NCBI GenBank assembly: GCA_015234495.1
Contig: JADGMZ010000061.1
Coordinates: forward strand, 1 to 6,519
DNA from: Brevundimonas sp.
GTDB taxonomy: Bacteria > Pseudomonadota > Alphaproteobacteria > Caulobacterales > Caulobacteraceae
Direction of reading: 5' to 3'
DNA length: 6,519 nt
This document shows, one piece after another, positions 1-6,479 of the stretch; position 1 is the stretch's first letter, and the number at the start of each line of letters is the position of its first letter. A model generated the notes under the pieces. The model did not search any database. It was not told the DNA's origin and was given only the letters and a program-made list of their open reading frames with translations. Position numbers and translations under genes: made by a program.

Positions 1-960
1 GGCGACCAGGCGCGACTTGCGCTGCGGGTCGCCGAGCCCCTGGAACGCGGTTTCGGCGTGACGCTCGGCAACGCCCTGCGCCGCGTGCTGCTGTCGTCGC
101 TGCAAGGCGCGGCGGTGACCGCCATCCAGATCGACGGCGTCGTCCACGAATTCTCGTCGCTGGAAGGCGTGCGGGAAGATGTCGTCGACATCGTGCTGAA
201 CATCAAGCAACTGGCCCTGCGCATGCACGCCGAGGGTCCCAAGCGCATGACCCTCCGCGCCACGGGCCCCGGCCCGGTGACCGCCGGTCAGATCGACGTC
301 CCCTCGGACATCGAGGTGCTGAACCCCGACCACGTGATCTGCACGCTCGACGACGGCGCCTCGGTGCGCATGGAACTGACCGTCCAGAACGGCAAGGGCT
401 ATGTCGCCTCGGAGTTCAACCGTCCCGAAGACGCGCCGATCGGCCTGATCGCCGTCGACGCCCTGTATTCGCCGGTCAAGCGCGTCGCCTATCGCGTCGA
501 GCCGACCCGCCAGGGCCAGTCGCTGGACTATGACAAGCTGATCCTCGAGGTCGAGACCAATGGCGCGGTCTCGCCGGTGGACGCCGTGGCCTACGCCTCG
601 CGCATCCTCCAGGACCAGCTGCAGATCTTCATCACCTTCGACGAGCCCAAGAAGGCGGTCGAACAGGCGGACGGCAAGCCCGACCTGCCGTTCAACCCGG
701 CCCTGCTCAAGAAGGTGGACGAGCTGGAACTGTCGGTTCGTTCGGCCAACTGCCTGAAGAACGACAACATCGTCTACATCGGCGACCTGATCCAGAAGAC
801 CGAGGGCGAAATGCTTCGCACCCCGAACTTCGGCCGCAAGTCGCTGAACGAGATCAAGGAAGTGCTGGCGACCATGGGCCTCAGCCTCGGCATGGACGTG
901 CCGAACTGGCCGCCGGAAAACATCGAAGACCTGGCCAAGAAGTTCGACGACCAGATCTAG
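1..960 (+). CDS. rpoA: DNA-directed RNA polymerase subunit alpha (5' partial)
   Basis: RpoA dimerises to start assembly of the RNA polymerase core, and its C-terminal domain contacts UP elements and activators. The frame is open from base 1 to the TAG at 958-960, giving 319 residues. By alignment to E. coli about 17-20 N-terminal residues lie outside the window, so the first GTG in frame (58) is not the true start. The N-terminal domain shows the hallmark EPLERGFG at visible residues 12-19, then TLGNALRR with the assembly arginine (E. coli Arg45) at residue 28. A charged linker lies near residues 214-231. The C-terminal domain follows, with VRSANCLK at 246-253 carrying the DNA-contacting Arg, Asn and Cys, and GRKSLNE at 278-284, so all the UP-element residues I can place are kept. 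The protein ends in [17 protein letters not shown], an alphaproteobacterial-type tail. It is followed by rplQ, the usual order at the end of the alpha operon. Identification is essentially certain. Confidence 0.98.
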   Translation, partial: GDQARLALRVAEPLERGFGVTLGNALRRVLLSSLQGAAVTAIQIDGVVHEFSSLEGVREDVVDIVLNIKQLALRMHAEGPKRMTLRATGPGPVTAGQIDVPSDIEVLNPDHVICTLDDGASVRMELTVQNGKGYVASEFNRPEDAPIGLIAVDALYSPVKRVAYRVEPTRQGQSLDYDKLILEVETNGAVSPVDAVAYASRILQDQLQIFITFDEPKKAVEQADGKPDLPFNPALLKKVDELELSVRSANCLKNDNIVYIGDLIQKTEGEMLRTPNFGRKSLNEIKEVLATMGLSLGMDVPNWPPENIEDLAKKFDDQI

Positions 961-1063
961 TTTCAACCCTCCGCCCAAGGCCACCCGGTCGCGGAGCGGT
1001 TAGAATGAGAAGGCCCAGGTCCGGGGGAAACGCCGGAAACCGGGTTGAGTAGGAGAGACCCCG
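961..1063 (+). other. rpoA-rplQ intergenic spacer with long-range inverted repeat
   Basis: This 103-bp spacer holds no gene. TCAACCC at 963-969 is perfectly complementary to GGGTTGA at 1042-1048, and ACCCGG (983-988) pairs with CCGGGT (1040-1045), an overlapping and mutually exclusive partner. Either pairing would fold the leader just ahead of the rplQ ribosome binding site. There is a TAGAAT at 1001-1006 but no matching -35 box, so an internal promoter is not supported. The fold and any regulatory role are inference; short GC-rich complementarities arise easily by chance. Confidence 0.35.
1051..1056 (+). promoter_or_regulatory. Ribosome binding site of rplQ
   Basis: AGGAGA lies 7 nt upstream of the ATG at 1064. 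This is the clearest Shine-Dalgarno sequence in the window and it fixes the rplQ start. Confidence 0.85.
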
Positions 1064-1483
1064 ATGCGCCACGGCGCCGCCTATCGCAAGCTCGGCCGCA
1101 CGGCCAGCCACCGGACCGCGATGTTCGCCAATATGGCCGCGTCGCTGATCAAGCACGAGCAGATCACCACGACCCTGCCGAAGGCCAAGGAACTGCGGCC
1201 CTTCGTCGAGAAGCTGGTCACGCTTGGCAAGAAGGGCGACCTGCACGCCCGCCGCCAGGCCATCAGCCAGGTGCGCGACGTGACCCAGGTCGGCAAGCTG
1301 TTCGAGACGATCGCGCCGCGCTACGCCGAGCGCAACGGCGGCTACATCCGCATCATGAAGGCCGGCTATCGCCACGGCGACAACGCCGCCATGGCCGTGA
1401 TCGAGTTCGTCGACCGCGACGTCGACGCCAAGGGCCTGGACTCGGGTCCGGTCTATGAGATCGAGGGCGACGACGAGGCGTAA
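1064..1483 (+). CDS. rplQ: 50S ribosomal protein L17 (bL17)
   Basis: L17 is a structural protein of the large ribosomal subunit. The 139-residue product begins with MRHG, the nearly invariant L17 start, and then shows the family core: [20 protein letters not shown] (residues 9-28), the [17 protein letters not shown] segment that follows, and the basic stretch [13 protein letters not shown]. It is longer than E. coli L17 (127 residues) because of an acidic C-terminal tail ending in EIEGDDEA, common in alphaproteobacteria. The ATG is supported by the AGGAGA at 1051-1056. It is the last gene of the ribosomal/RNA polymerase operon here, and a strong hairpin terminator begins 25 bp after the stop. 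I see no anomaly in the protein. Confidence 0.97.
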   Translation: MRHGAAYRKLGRTASHRTAMFANMAASLIKHEQITTTLPKAKELRPFVEKLVTLGKKGDLHARRQAISQVRDVTQVGKLFETIAPRYAERNGGYIRIMKAGYRHGDNAAMAVIEFVDRDVDAKGLDSGPVYEIEGDDEA

Positions 1484-1507
1484 GCTTCATTCGTCGGGGC
1501 TTCGAAG

Positions 1508-1538
1508 GGGCGGCTGGAGCGATCCAGCCGCCCTTTTT
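1508..1538 (+). terminator. Rho-independent terminator after rplQ
   Basis: A perfect 11-bp stem (GGGCGGCTGGA at 1508-1518 pairing with TCCAGCCGCCC at 1523-1533) is capped by a GCGA loop of the GNRA type and followed at once by five T (1534-1538). It ends the rpoA-rplQ transcript. The hairpin lies just past the stop of the convergent exchanger gene (stop at 1543-1545), so that mRNA would also carry it. On the - strand it is followed by CTTCGAAG rather than a U-tract, so termination in that direction should be weaker. Confidence 0.92.
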
Positions 1539-1542
1539 CATG

Positions 1543-2589
1543 TCATCCCCGGCTCAGTGGATAGAGCAGGGCGGCGCCGATCAGGAACAGGCCGATGACG
1601 GTCGCTGAATCGTAGCCCATGCGCAGGATGGTGCGGTCACGCCGTTCGAGCAGGCCGAGCAACAGGACGCCGGTCATCAGGGCCCCCAGCAGGGCCGCGA
1701 CGGACTCGAAGGGCCCGGCGATGTTCAGCACCGGCCCGCCCTGGTGGGCGACGTCGGCCAGCAACAACAGGCCGACGTTGAAGATGTTGGTGCCGAAGAT
1801 GTCGCCGACGGCCATCTCGTAGCGGCCCAGCCGGTAGGCGGCGATGATGGCGGTGACCTCGGGCAGCGAGGTCGAAAAGCCGACCAGAAGAAAGCCGATG
1901 AAACTCTGGCCCAGGCCGCTCTGCACCGCGATGGCGTCCCCCGTCCACGACAGCAGGGCTCCGGCGACGAAGATCACGGCCGCCAGCCCGCCGACGGCGA
2001 GCCACAGGGCGGTCGTCGAGCGGTCGCTGGCAGCTTCGGCCCCCTGGTCATCGTCCCGGTCGCGGGGTTCGGCCGGGATCCACGGCGTTCTCTGTTCGTA
2101 GGACGACGACAGGCGGAAGGCCCCGACCGCCAGAACGGCGAGGGTGATCGACCACATCCCCACCCCCAGCACCTGGACGTCGCCGATACCGATGGCCGCG
2201 GCCACCGCGACGAGGATCATCATGCTGAGCACGCCCTGCAGCATGGTCGAGGGACGGGCGATGAAGGCGGTCATCGCGCCCCGGCCGATGACCGGGTCCA
2301 GGGCGGCCAGCAGCAGCACATTGATGGCCGAACTGCCGAGCAGATTGGCCAGCGCCAGGTCGGGGCTGCCGGAGCCCGCCGCCACGCCGACGGTGGCCGT
2401 CTCGGGCAGGGAGGTGATGCCGGCCAGCAGCAGCATGCCGGCGAAGGCGTGGCCCATGCCGGTGCGCAGCGCCAGCACGTCGACGATCCGGGTCAGCCGG
2501 GCCCCGGAGACCCAGACCGCCGCCGCCGCGACGAGAAATATCGTGACAAGCGCCCAGGTCGGCGTCCCGGCGTCGATCAGTGGCTCCAT
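1543..2589 (-). CDS. Sodium/calcium exchanger family (CaCA) membrane protein
   Basis: This is a probable inner-membrane cation exchanger of the CaCA superfamily (YrbG/CaxA-like), which usually couples Ca2+ export to Na+ or H+ entry. The 348-residue protein is almost entirely hydrophobic and has the diagnostic internal duplication. The first alpha repeat has TSLPE at 59-63 and GSSAIN at 85-90; the second has TSLPE at 240-244 and GTNIFN at 266-271. The two halves are joined by a polar, Asp/Arg-rich loop at about 162-193. The spacing from the Glu of TSLPE to the last Asn of the GSxxxN-type motif is 27 residues in both repeats, matching the architecture known from NCX_Mj, where two Glu in these motifs bind the ion. 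Length is typical. The ATG at 2589 gives a short N-terminus before the first helix but has no good Shine-Dalgarno. It converges on rplQ, sharing the 1508-1538 hairpin region. The family is sure; the true substrate is not visible. Confidence 0.9.
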   Translation of the reverse strand: MEPLIDAGTPTWALVTIFLVAAAAVWVSGARLTRIVDVLALRTGMGHAFAGMLLLAGITSLPETATVGVAAGSGSPDLALANLLGSSAINVLLLAALDPVIGRGAMTAFIARPSTMLQGVLSMMILVAVAAAIGIGDVQVLGVGMWSITLAVLAVGAFRLSSSYEQRTPWIPAEPRDRDDDQGAEAASDRSTTALWLAVGGLAAVIFVAGALLSWTGDAIAVQSGLGQSFIGFLLVGFSTSLPEVTAIIAAYRLGRYEMAVGDIFGTNIFNVGLLLLADVAHQGGPVLNIAGPFESVAALLGALMTGVLLLGLLERRDRTILRMGYDSATVIGLFLIGAALLYPLSRG

Positions 2590-2793
2590 CCGGGGCCAAT
2601 CCGCCGATCCGGGCCCGGTTCCCGATCCGCCCTGCGGATGGATGACGGACGCGGCCCGTCAGGTCCGTTTCCCGGCGGCGGCGATGGACATTTCCGGCGA
2701 CGGCCGCGCGTCATCGACGGCCGCGAACCCGTCCGCTTCCAAGACAGGCGAGACAGTCTTGCCGGGGCGCGGACCGATCCCCAATCTTTGGGA
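2590..2793. other. Divergent spacer between exchanger and GNAT genes
   Basis: This 204-bp spacer separates two divergent genes, so it should hold both promoters, but I find no convincing -35/-10 pair on either strand. The visible structure is a 20-bp imperfect inverted repeat at 2741-2760 (arms AAGAC/GTCTT), in which AGACA also occurs twice as a direct repeat. There is also a small hairpin CCCAA-TCT-TTGGG at 2780-2792 that ends one base before the GNAT ATG. The reading frame of the acetyltransferase stays open through the whole spacer, with an in-frame ATG at 2638, but the implied extension is Gly/Arg/Pro-rich and unlike a GNAT N-terminus. Confidence 0.5.
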
Positions 2794-3255
2794 ATGAGCC
2801 TCGCGATCGTCCCCTTCCGTCCCGACCACGCCGCGGCCTGGGTACGGCTCAACGAGGCCTGGATCGCGGAGGGCGGTTTCGAGGTGGAGGACAAGGACCG
2901 CAAGGTCATCGACGATCCGCAGGGGGCGATCCTCGAGCACGGCGGCCGCATCTTCATGGCCGAGCGGGACGGCGAGGCGATCGGCTGCTGCGCCCTGATG
3001 GCCATGGACGACGGCGGCTTCGAGGTGGCCAAGATGACGGTGTCGCCCGCAGCGCGCGGGCTCGGCCTCGGGCGGCGGTTGCTGGAGGCCTGTGAAACCG
3101 CCGCGCGGGCCGCCGGGGCCCCGCGTCTCTATCTGGAGACCAACAGCACGCTGAAGCCCGCGGGCGCGCTGTACCGGGGCTTCGGCTTCGTCGACCTGCC
3201 GCCGCGGCCCAGTCCCTACGCGCGGGCCGACGTGTGGATGGAGAAGCGGCTTTGA
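2794..3255 (+). CDS. GNAT family N-acetyltransferase
   Basis: This is a small cytoplasmic acetyltransferase that would move an acetyl group from acetyl-CoA to an amine; the acceptor cannot be told from sequence. The 153-residue length fits a single GNAT domain. It opens with the typical strand-and-helix start (LAIVPFRPDHAAAWVRLNEA, 3-22). A central strand, KMTVSPAARG (80-89), leads into the acetyl-CoA pyrophosphate loop R88-G-L-G-L-G93, followed by the helix RRLLEACETAARAAG. Then come the LYLETN strand (112-117) and the C-terminal ALYRGFGF motif (125-132), whose Tyr often acts as general acid. I chose ATG 2794 because the domain begins right there. The Shine-Dalgarno is poor: GGG abuts the start almost directly, so the message may be leaderless or weakly translated. 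An upstream in-frame ATG at 2638 would add 52 low-complexity residues and is less likely. It is monocistronic and converges on the ABC permease gene with a 3-bp gap. Confidence 0.88.
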   Translation: MSLAIVPFRPDHAAAWVRLNEAWIAEGGFEVEDKDRKVIDDPQGAILEHGGRIFMAERDGEAIGCCALMAMDDGGFEVAKMTVSPAARGLGLGRRLLEACETAARAAGAPRLYLETNSTLKPAGALYRGFGFVDLPPRPSPYARADVWMEKRL

Positions 3256-3258
3256 GGC

Positions 3259-4134
3259 CTACTCCTTCGACAGGTCCTGCTTGCGGAACCAGGCCAGGGC
3301 GCCGGCCAGCGGCAGCAGGGTCCAGAGGCCGAGGCTGATCCAGGCCTTGAGGATGATGCCGTCGGGCAGCGAGGCGGCGCGTTCGCCGCCGGCGATGGCC
3401 GCGCTGATGGCGTCGACCGAGGCGCCCGGATTGATCAGCATGGACAACCAGGCGTCGGGCATGACGCCCATCGGCGCGAGCATGTTGGGCGAGAAGAACT
3501 GCGCCACGCCCAACACCAGCGGCACGAACAGCGCCGCCAGCAGCGATCGGGTCACGGTCGCCGCCAACATGCCCATCATGGTGAACTGCAGGATGCGCAG
3601 CCACGACAGGGCGAACTGACCGGCGAACCGGGCGAACGCCTCGCCGGTCGCGCCGAAGACGAGGCTTCGGTCGAAGATCGAGGCGCGGATCAGGTTCTCG
3701 ACCAGGGCGGCCACCACCATGAACAGCATGGCCAGCAGCGACAGCCCCGCCACCACGCCCAGCTTGCCGAGCAGCAGGTTGGCGCGGCTGTTGCGGGCGC
3801 TGATCAGCCGCCAGGTCTCCCAGCGGTAGTCGCCGGCGTACAGGGTCGCCGCGCCGATCAGGACGAACGCCAGCACCAGGGGGTTGGCGAGGTTTCCGGC
3901 CGCCCCGACCAGGGCCTCGGCCATGTCGAGTTCGCCGCCGGTCACTGTCATCTCCCGCAACTCGGGAGGGGCGTCCTTGTCGGCCAGCAGGGCGGTCGCA
4001 TTGGCCTTGATCACGAATTGGGTGATGGCCCCGATCGCGACCGTGATGATCGGAACGAAGACCACGCTCCAGAACAGGGCGGTGCGGTTCTTCGACAGGC
4101 GGAAGCCTTCCGCGCGGATGGCGTCAACCAGCAT
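3259..4134 (-). CDS. ABC-2 type transporter permease
   Basis: This is the integral membrane subunit of an ABC-2 family exporter, partner of the ATPase encoded just upstream on the same strand. The 291-residue protein has a short cytoplasmic N-terminus (AIRAEGFRLSKNR, 5-17), a first membrane helix at about 19-42, and a soluble loop at about 43-80. Further helices fall near 82-101, 122-148, 172-196, 198-216 and 260-283, six in all. The segment YAGDYRWETWRLISARNSR (99-117) followed by a membrane helix resembles the conserved cytoplasmic region of BcrB/NatB-like permeases that contacts the ATPase. Its ATG lies inside the end of the ATPase gene (11-nt overlap, 4124-4134), so it is probably translated by coupling. 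No substrate-specific feature is visible; such pairs export drugs, peptides, lipids or ions. There is no terminator after the stop. Confidence 0.88.
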   Translation of the reverse strand: MLVDAIRAEGFRLSKNRTALFWSVVFVPIITVAIGAITQFVIKANATALLADKDAPPELREMTVTGGELDMAEALVGAAGNLANPLVLAFVLIGAATLYAGDYRWETWRLISARNSRANLLLGKLGVVAGLSLLAMLFMVVAALVENLIRASIFDRSLVFGATGEAFARFAGQFALSWLRILQFTMMGMLAATVTRSLLAALFVPLVLGVAQFFSPNMLAPMGVMPDAWLSMLINPGASVDAISAAIAGGERAASLPDGIILKAWISLGLWTLLPLAGALAWFRKQDLSKE

Positions 4135-5035
4135 GGATCGTCTCCGGCGTCTGCACGGCGCCCGTCTCGGTGAAGAAGATGGCCTCGAGGTCGGCGCCGA
4201 CCCAGCGGGCTTCCAGTATATCGACCCCGCCTTCGACCAGGGCGCGGATCAGGCCCGGTCCCTCGGCGCGGGAGACGTTGGCCAGGACGGCCTCGCCCTC
4301 GGCCACGCCGCGGTCGCCGAGGATCTCCAGCGCCCTGGCGGGCGGGGTGGCGGCGATTCGCAGCCGCTCGCCCACGGCGGTCAGCTCGCTGACCGCGCCT
4401 TCGCGCACCAGCTTGCCCTTGTTGAGAATGGCGACGCGGTCGCAGACGCGCTGGACCTCGAGCAACTGGTGGCTGGCCAGGATGACGGTGACGCCGTCGT
4501 CGTCGGCGAGACTGCGGATCAGGGCCCGCATCTCCTGGATGCCGGGCGGGTCCATGCCGCTGGTCGGTTCATCGAGGATGACCAGGTCGGGGCGGCTCAT
4601 CAGCGAGCCGGCGACGCCCAGGCGCTGCATCATGCCGACGGAGAAGCCGCGCACCCGGCGGTCGGCCGCCTCGGTCAGGCCGACGCGTTGCAGCCAGTAG
4701 GGAATGTCGGCCTCGCCGGCGATGCCGTGTTCGAGCGCCAGCCAGCGGAGCACCTGGCGCGCTGTCATATAGGGCGGGAAGCGGGGGGTCTCGATCATCG
4801 AGCCCATGCGCCGCATGTGGCCGACCTCGTTGACCGGCCCGCCCATGACGGTGGCCGTGCCGTCGGTGGCGCGGATCAGCCCCAGCAGGATGCGGAACAG
4901 GGTCGACTTGCCGGCCCCGTTGGGCCCCAGCACGCCATAGACCCCGCCGCGCGGGATCGACAGGTCCAGCCCGTCGAGGGCGCGCACGGTTCCGTAGGTC
5001 TTGGTCAGCCCACGCGTTTCGATAACAGCGGTCAT
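4124..5035 (-). CDS. ABC transporter ATP-binding protein (ABC-2 / BcrA-like)
   Basis: This is the ATPase subunit that powers the exporter formed with the permease downstream. The 303-residue product has the full nucleotide-binding domain: Walker A GPNGAGKST (37-45), signature SVGMM (132-136, from the usual LSGGQ), Walker B VILDEP (152-157) with catalytic Glu156, D-loop SGMDP (159-163) and the switch His189. The Q-loop position reads IETPRFPPYMT, with Glu82 where many ABC ATPases have Gln; this is normal for the BcrA-type branch. A regulatory C-terminal domain of about 90 residues ends with LEAIFFTETG, like the LEDIFLxLTG tail of the family. I chose ATG 5035 because it begins directly before the first beta strand (TAVIETRGLTKTYG). 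A TTG at 5071 would add 12 residues that do not look native. No clear Shine-Dalgarno precedes the ATG. First gene of a two-gene operon. Confidence 0.93.
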   Translation of the reverse strand: MTAVIETRGLTKTYGTVRALDGLDLSIPRGGVYGVLGPNGAGKSTLFRILLGLIRATDGTATVMGGPVNEVGHMRRMGSMIETPRFPPYMTARQVLRWLALEHGIAGEADIPYWLQRVGLTEAADRRVRGFSVGMMQRLGVAGSLMSRPDLVILDEPTSGMDPPGIQEMRALIRSLADDDGVTVILASHQLLEVQRVCDRVAILNKGKLVREGAVSELTAVGERLRIAATPPARALEILGDRGVAEGEAVLANVSRAEGPGLIRALVEGGVDILEARWVGADLEAIFFTETGAVQTPETIHAG

Positions 5036-5044
5036 GGGGCAAGG

Positions 5045-5108
5045 TTGACCGTGTGTCGCGCCGCGGCGCAAGCCGGCCGGCCATTAAGCTTCGGCAATGT
5101 ACGGTCAA
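5045..5108. repeat. Perfect 8-bp inverted repeat in the divergent region
   Basis: TTGACCGT at 5045-5052 and ACGGTCAA at 5101-5108 are perfect inverted copies, 56 bp from start to start. The right arm coincides with the predicted -35 box of the ABC operon; the left arm lies downstream of its predicted transcription start. That arrangement would suit a two-site operator with looping, but an 8-bp match in 153 bp may also be chance. Confidence 0.4.
5081..5108 (-). promoter_or_regulatory. Predicted sigma70 promoter of the ABC operon
   Basis: Read on the - strand: -35 TTGACC (5108-5103), a 16-nt spacer, and -10 TAATGG (5086-5081). The -35 box matches 5 of 6 consensus bases; the -10 box is weak. 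The start would fall near 5074, leaving a leader of about 40 nt before the ATG at 5035. Prediction only. Confidence 0.45.
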
Positions 5109-5135
5109 GCCAGGTTACGGGACCGCACAGAACGG

Positions 5136-5164
5136 CTGACAGCGGGGTGGTTCGCCGCTAGAAG
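5136..5164 (+). promoter_or_regulatory. Predicted sigma70 promoter of the MFS gene
   Basis: -35 CTGACA (5136-5141), a spacer of exactly 17 nt, and -10 TAGAAG (5159-5164). They match 5 of 6 and 4 of 6 consensus bases. Transcription would begin near 5171, giving a short leader of under 20 nt before the ATG at 5189. Prediction only. Confidence 0.5.
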
Positions 5165-5188
5165 GCGCGGCCCCCGAAGAGCCGTCCC

Positions 5189-6433
5189 ATGTTCGCCCTC
5201 TCCTCCCTCCGCCGACAGCGCGCCGCGCTCGCCTTCATCTTCGTGACGGCGGTGCTGGACATCGTGGCCATGGGCATCGTCATTCCGGTGCTGCCGGGAC
5301 TGATCGAGGACTTCGTCGGCTCCAACGCCCGGGCCGGGATCATCAACGGCGTGTTCGTGGCCCTGTGGGCGGCGATGCAGTTCGTCTGCTCCCCGATCAT
5401 CGGCTCCCTGTCCGACCAGTACGGCCGCCGCCCGGTCATCCTGATCAGCTGCGCCGGCCTGTCGATCGACTATGTGCTGATGGCCCTGGCCCCGGACCTT
5501 TGGTGGCTGGCGCTGGGGCGGATCATCGCCGGGATCACCTCGTCCAGCTTCACCACCATCTACGCCTACATGGCCGACATCACCGAGCCGGAGAAGCGCG
5601 CCCGCGCCTATGGCCTGATCGGGGCGGCGTTCTCGGGCGGCTTCGTGCTCGGCCCGGTGCTGGGCGGCTTCCTCGGCGAGTTCGGCCCGCGCGTGCCGTT
5701 CTGGGCCGCCGCGGGGCTGTCGGGCGTGGCCTTCCTCTACGGCCTGTTCGTGCTGCCCGAGAGCCTGCCGCCGGAGAAGCGGATGAAGTTCGGCTGGGCC
5801 CGGGCCAATCCCGTCGGGGCGCTGATCCTGCTGCGCCGGCACACCGAACTGAGCGGCCTGGCGGTAGTGAACTTCCTGCTCTACTTCGCCCACCACGTCT
5901 TCTCGGCGGTGTTCGTGCTCTACGCGGCGCTGCGTTACGGCTGGGGCCCCGCCGAGGTCGGACTGCTGCTGGCGCTGGTCGGGGTGCTGGACATGCTGGC
6001 GCAGGGCGTCCTCGTCGGGCCCGTGGTCAAGCGCTTCGGCGACCGGGCGACCATGGTCTTCGGCCTGTTCGGCGGCACGGTGGGCATCGCCCTGATGGGG
6101 TGGGCCCCCACAGGCCTGTGGTTCATCTTCGCCATGCTGCCCAACGCCCTGTGGGGCCTGGCCATGCCGACGCTGCAGTCGCTGATGACGCGGCGGGTCG
6201 GCGAGGACGAGCAGGGTCAGCTGCAGGGCGCCAATATGAGCGTCGCCTCCATCGCCGGCGTGGCCTCGCCCCTGTTCTTCGGCTGGATCTATTCGATCTC
6301 GGCGGGGGAGGGGGCGGTCGTGCCGCATCCGGGCCTCGCCTTCTTCCTCGCCGCCGCCGTGCTGCTGCTGGCCGCCCTGATCGGCTGGGCCGTCGGCCGC
6401 CGGGCGGAACGCGAGGAAAACGTGGCCGTTTGA
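5189..6433 (+). CDS. TCR/Tet family MFS transporter (TetA-like drug:H+ antiporter)
   Basis: This is a 414-residue inner-membrane protein of the 12-helix DHA1 branch of the major facilitator superfamily, expected to export a small molecule in exchange for protons. Helix 1 carries LDIVAMGIVIPVLP (23-36), with the acidic residue seen in TetA proteins. Motif A, GSLSDQYGRRP (72-82), is in the loop between helices 2 and 3. GRIIAGIT (110-117) is motif B with Arg111, and GGFVLGPVLGG (150-160) is the antiporter motif C in helix 5. A central loop at about 192-205 divides the halves. GQLQGANMSVASIAG (343-357), then SPLFFGWIY, is the C-terminal signature typical of the Tet group. Length is usual for TetA (about 400). 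It is probably a chromosomal relative rather than a known resistance gene, and tetracycline as substrate cannot be claimed. The Shine-Dalgarno is weak (GAAGAG near 5176-5181). It is divergent from the ABC exporter operon. Confidence 0.92.
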   Translation: MFALSSLRRQRAALAFIFVTAVLDIVAMGIVIPVLPGLIEDFVGSNARAGIINGVFVALWAAMQFVCSPIIGSLSDQYGRRPVILISCAGLSIDYVLMALAPDLWWLALGRIIAGITSSSFTTIYAYMADITEPEKRARAYGLIGAAFSGGFVLGPVLGGFLGEFGPRVPFWAAAGLSGVAFLYGLFVLPESLPPEKRMKFGWARANPVGALILLRRHTELSGLAVVNFLLYFAHHVFSAVFVLYAALRYGWGPAEVGLLLALVGVLDMLAQGVLVGPVVKRFGDRATMVFGLFGGTVGIALMGWAPTGLWFIFAMLPNALWGLAMPTLQSLMTRRVGEDEQGQLQGANMSVASIAGVASPLFFGWIYSISAGEGAVVPHPGLAFFLAAAVLLLAALIGWAVGRRAEREENVAV

Positions 6434-6455
6434 TCGCGCATGCGCCTTGATCGCG
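6430..6455. repeat. 9-bp direct repeat TTGATCGCG at the MFS 3' end
   Basis: TTGATCGCG occurs at 6430-6438, overlapping the MFS stop codon, and again at 6447-6455. The 8-nt gap completes a GCGCATGCGC palindrome at 6436-6445. There is no T-tract, so this is not a canonical terminator. Function unknown; chance is possible. Confidence 0.4.
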
Positions 6456-6479
6456 TCCAAAAGTCCGGGCGAAATCGGC

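Larger units (their letters stand above)
5036..5188. promoter_or_regulatory. Shared divergent control region of ABC operon and MFS gene
   Basis: These 153 bp carry both transcription starts for the divergent transporters. Besides the two predicted promoters listed separately, the region holds two GC-rich palindromes, GCGCCGCGGCGC (5058-5069) and GCCGGCCGGC (5072-5081). The first falls in the predicted 5' leader of the ABC mRNA. No regulator gene of the TetR or MarR type lies next to it, so any repressor would be encoded elsewhere. Confidence 0.6.

Noticed and set aside
1001..1006. TAGAAT as a -10 box for a separate rplQ promoter.
   Set aside because: No -35-like hexamer is found 16-18 nt upstream, and rplQ is normally cotranscribed with rpoA.
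1744..2793. A long + strand open frame running through the exchanger gene into the GNAT gene, as if the acetyltransferase had a 350-residue N-terminal domain.
   Set aside because: The extra part is Gly/Arg/Asp/Gln-rich with no domain, and it is antisense to a clear membrane transporter. The absence of stops is an effect of high GC.
5058..5081. GC-rich palindromes as a terminator or riboswitch in the ABC leader.
   Set aside because: GCGCCGCGGCGC has no loop and no T-tract follows it; the leader is too short for a riboswitch.
3884..5161. A 425-codon + strand open frame opposite the ABC genes.
   Set aside because: Its product is low-complexity (Ala/Gly/Asp/His/Gln) and antisense to an ATPase with all catalytic motifs intact.
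5189..6433. A mobile tetracycline-resistance determinant.
   Set aside because: There is no adjacent tetR, transposase or inverted repeats, and its base composition matches the neighbours. It is best read as a chromosomal TetA-like pump of unknown substrate.
5105..6460. A 451-codon - strand open frame opposite the MFS gene.
   Set aside because: It is rich in His/Gln/Arg/Glu with no domain, typical of the antisense shadow of a GC-rich membrane protein gene.
6447..6460. An FNR/FixK-like box (TTGAT-N4-TCCAA).
   Set aside because: It matches only one half-site well and lies between two gene 3' ends, where an activator site would have no target.
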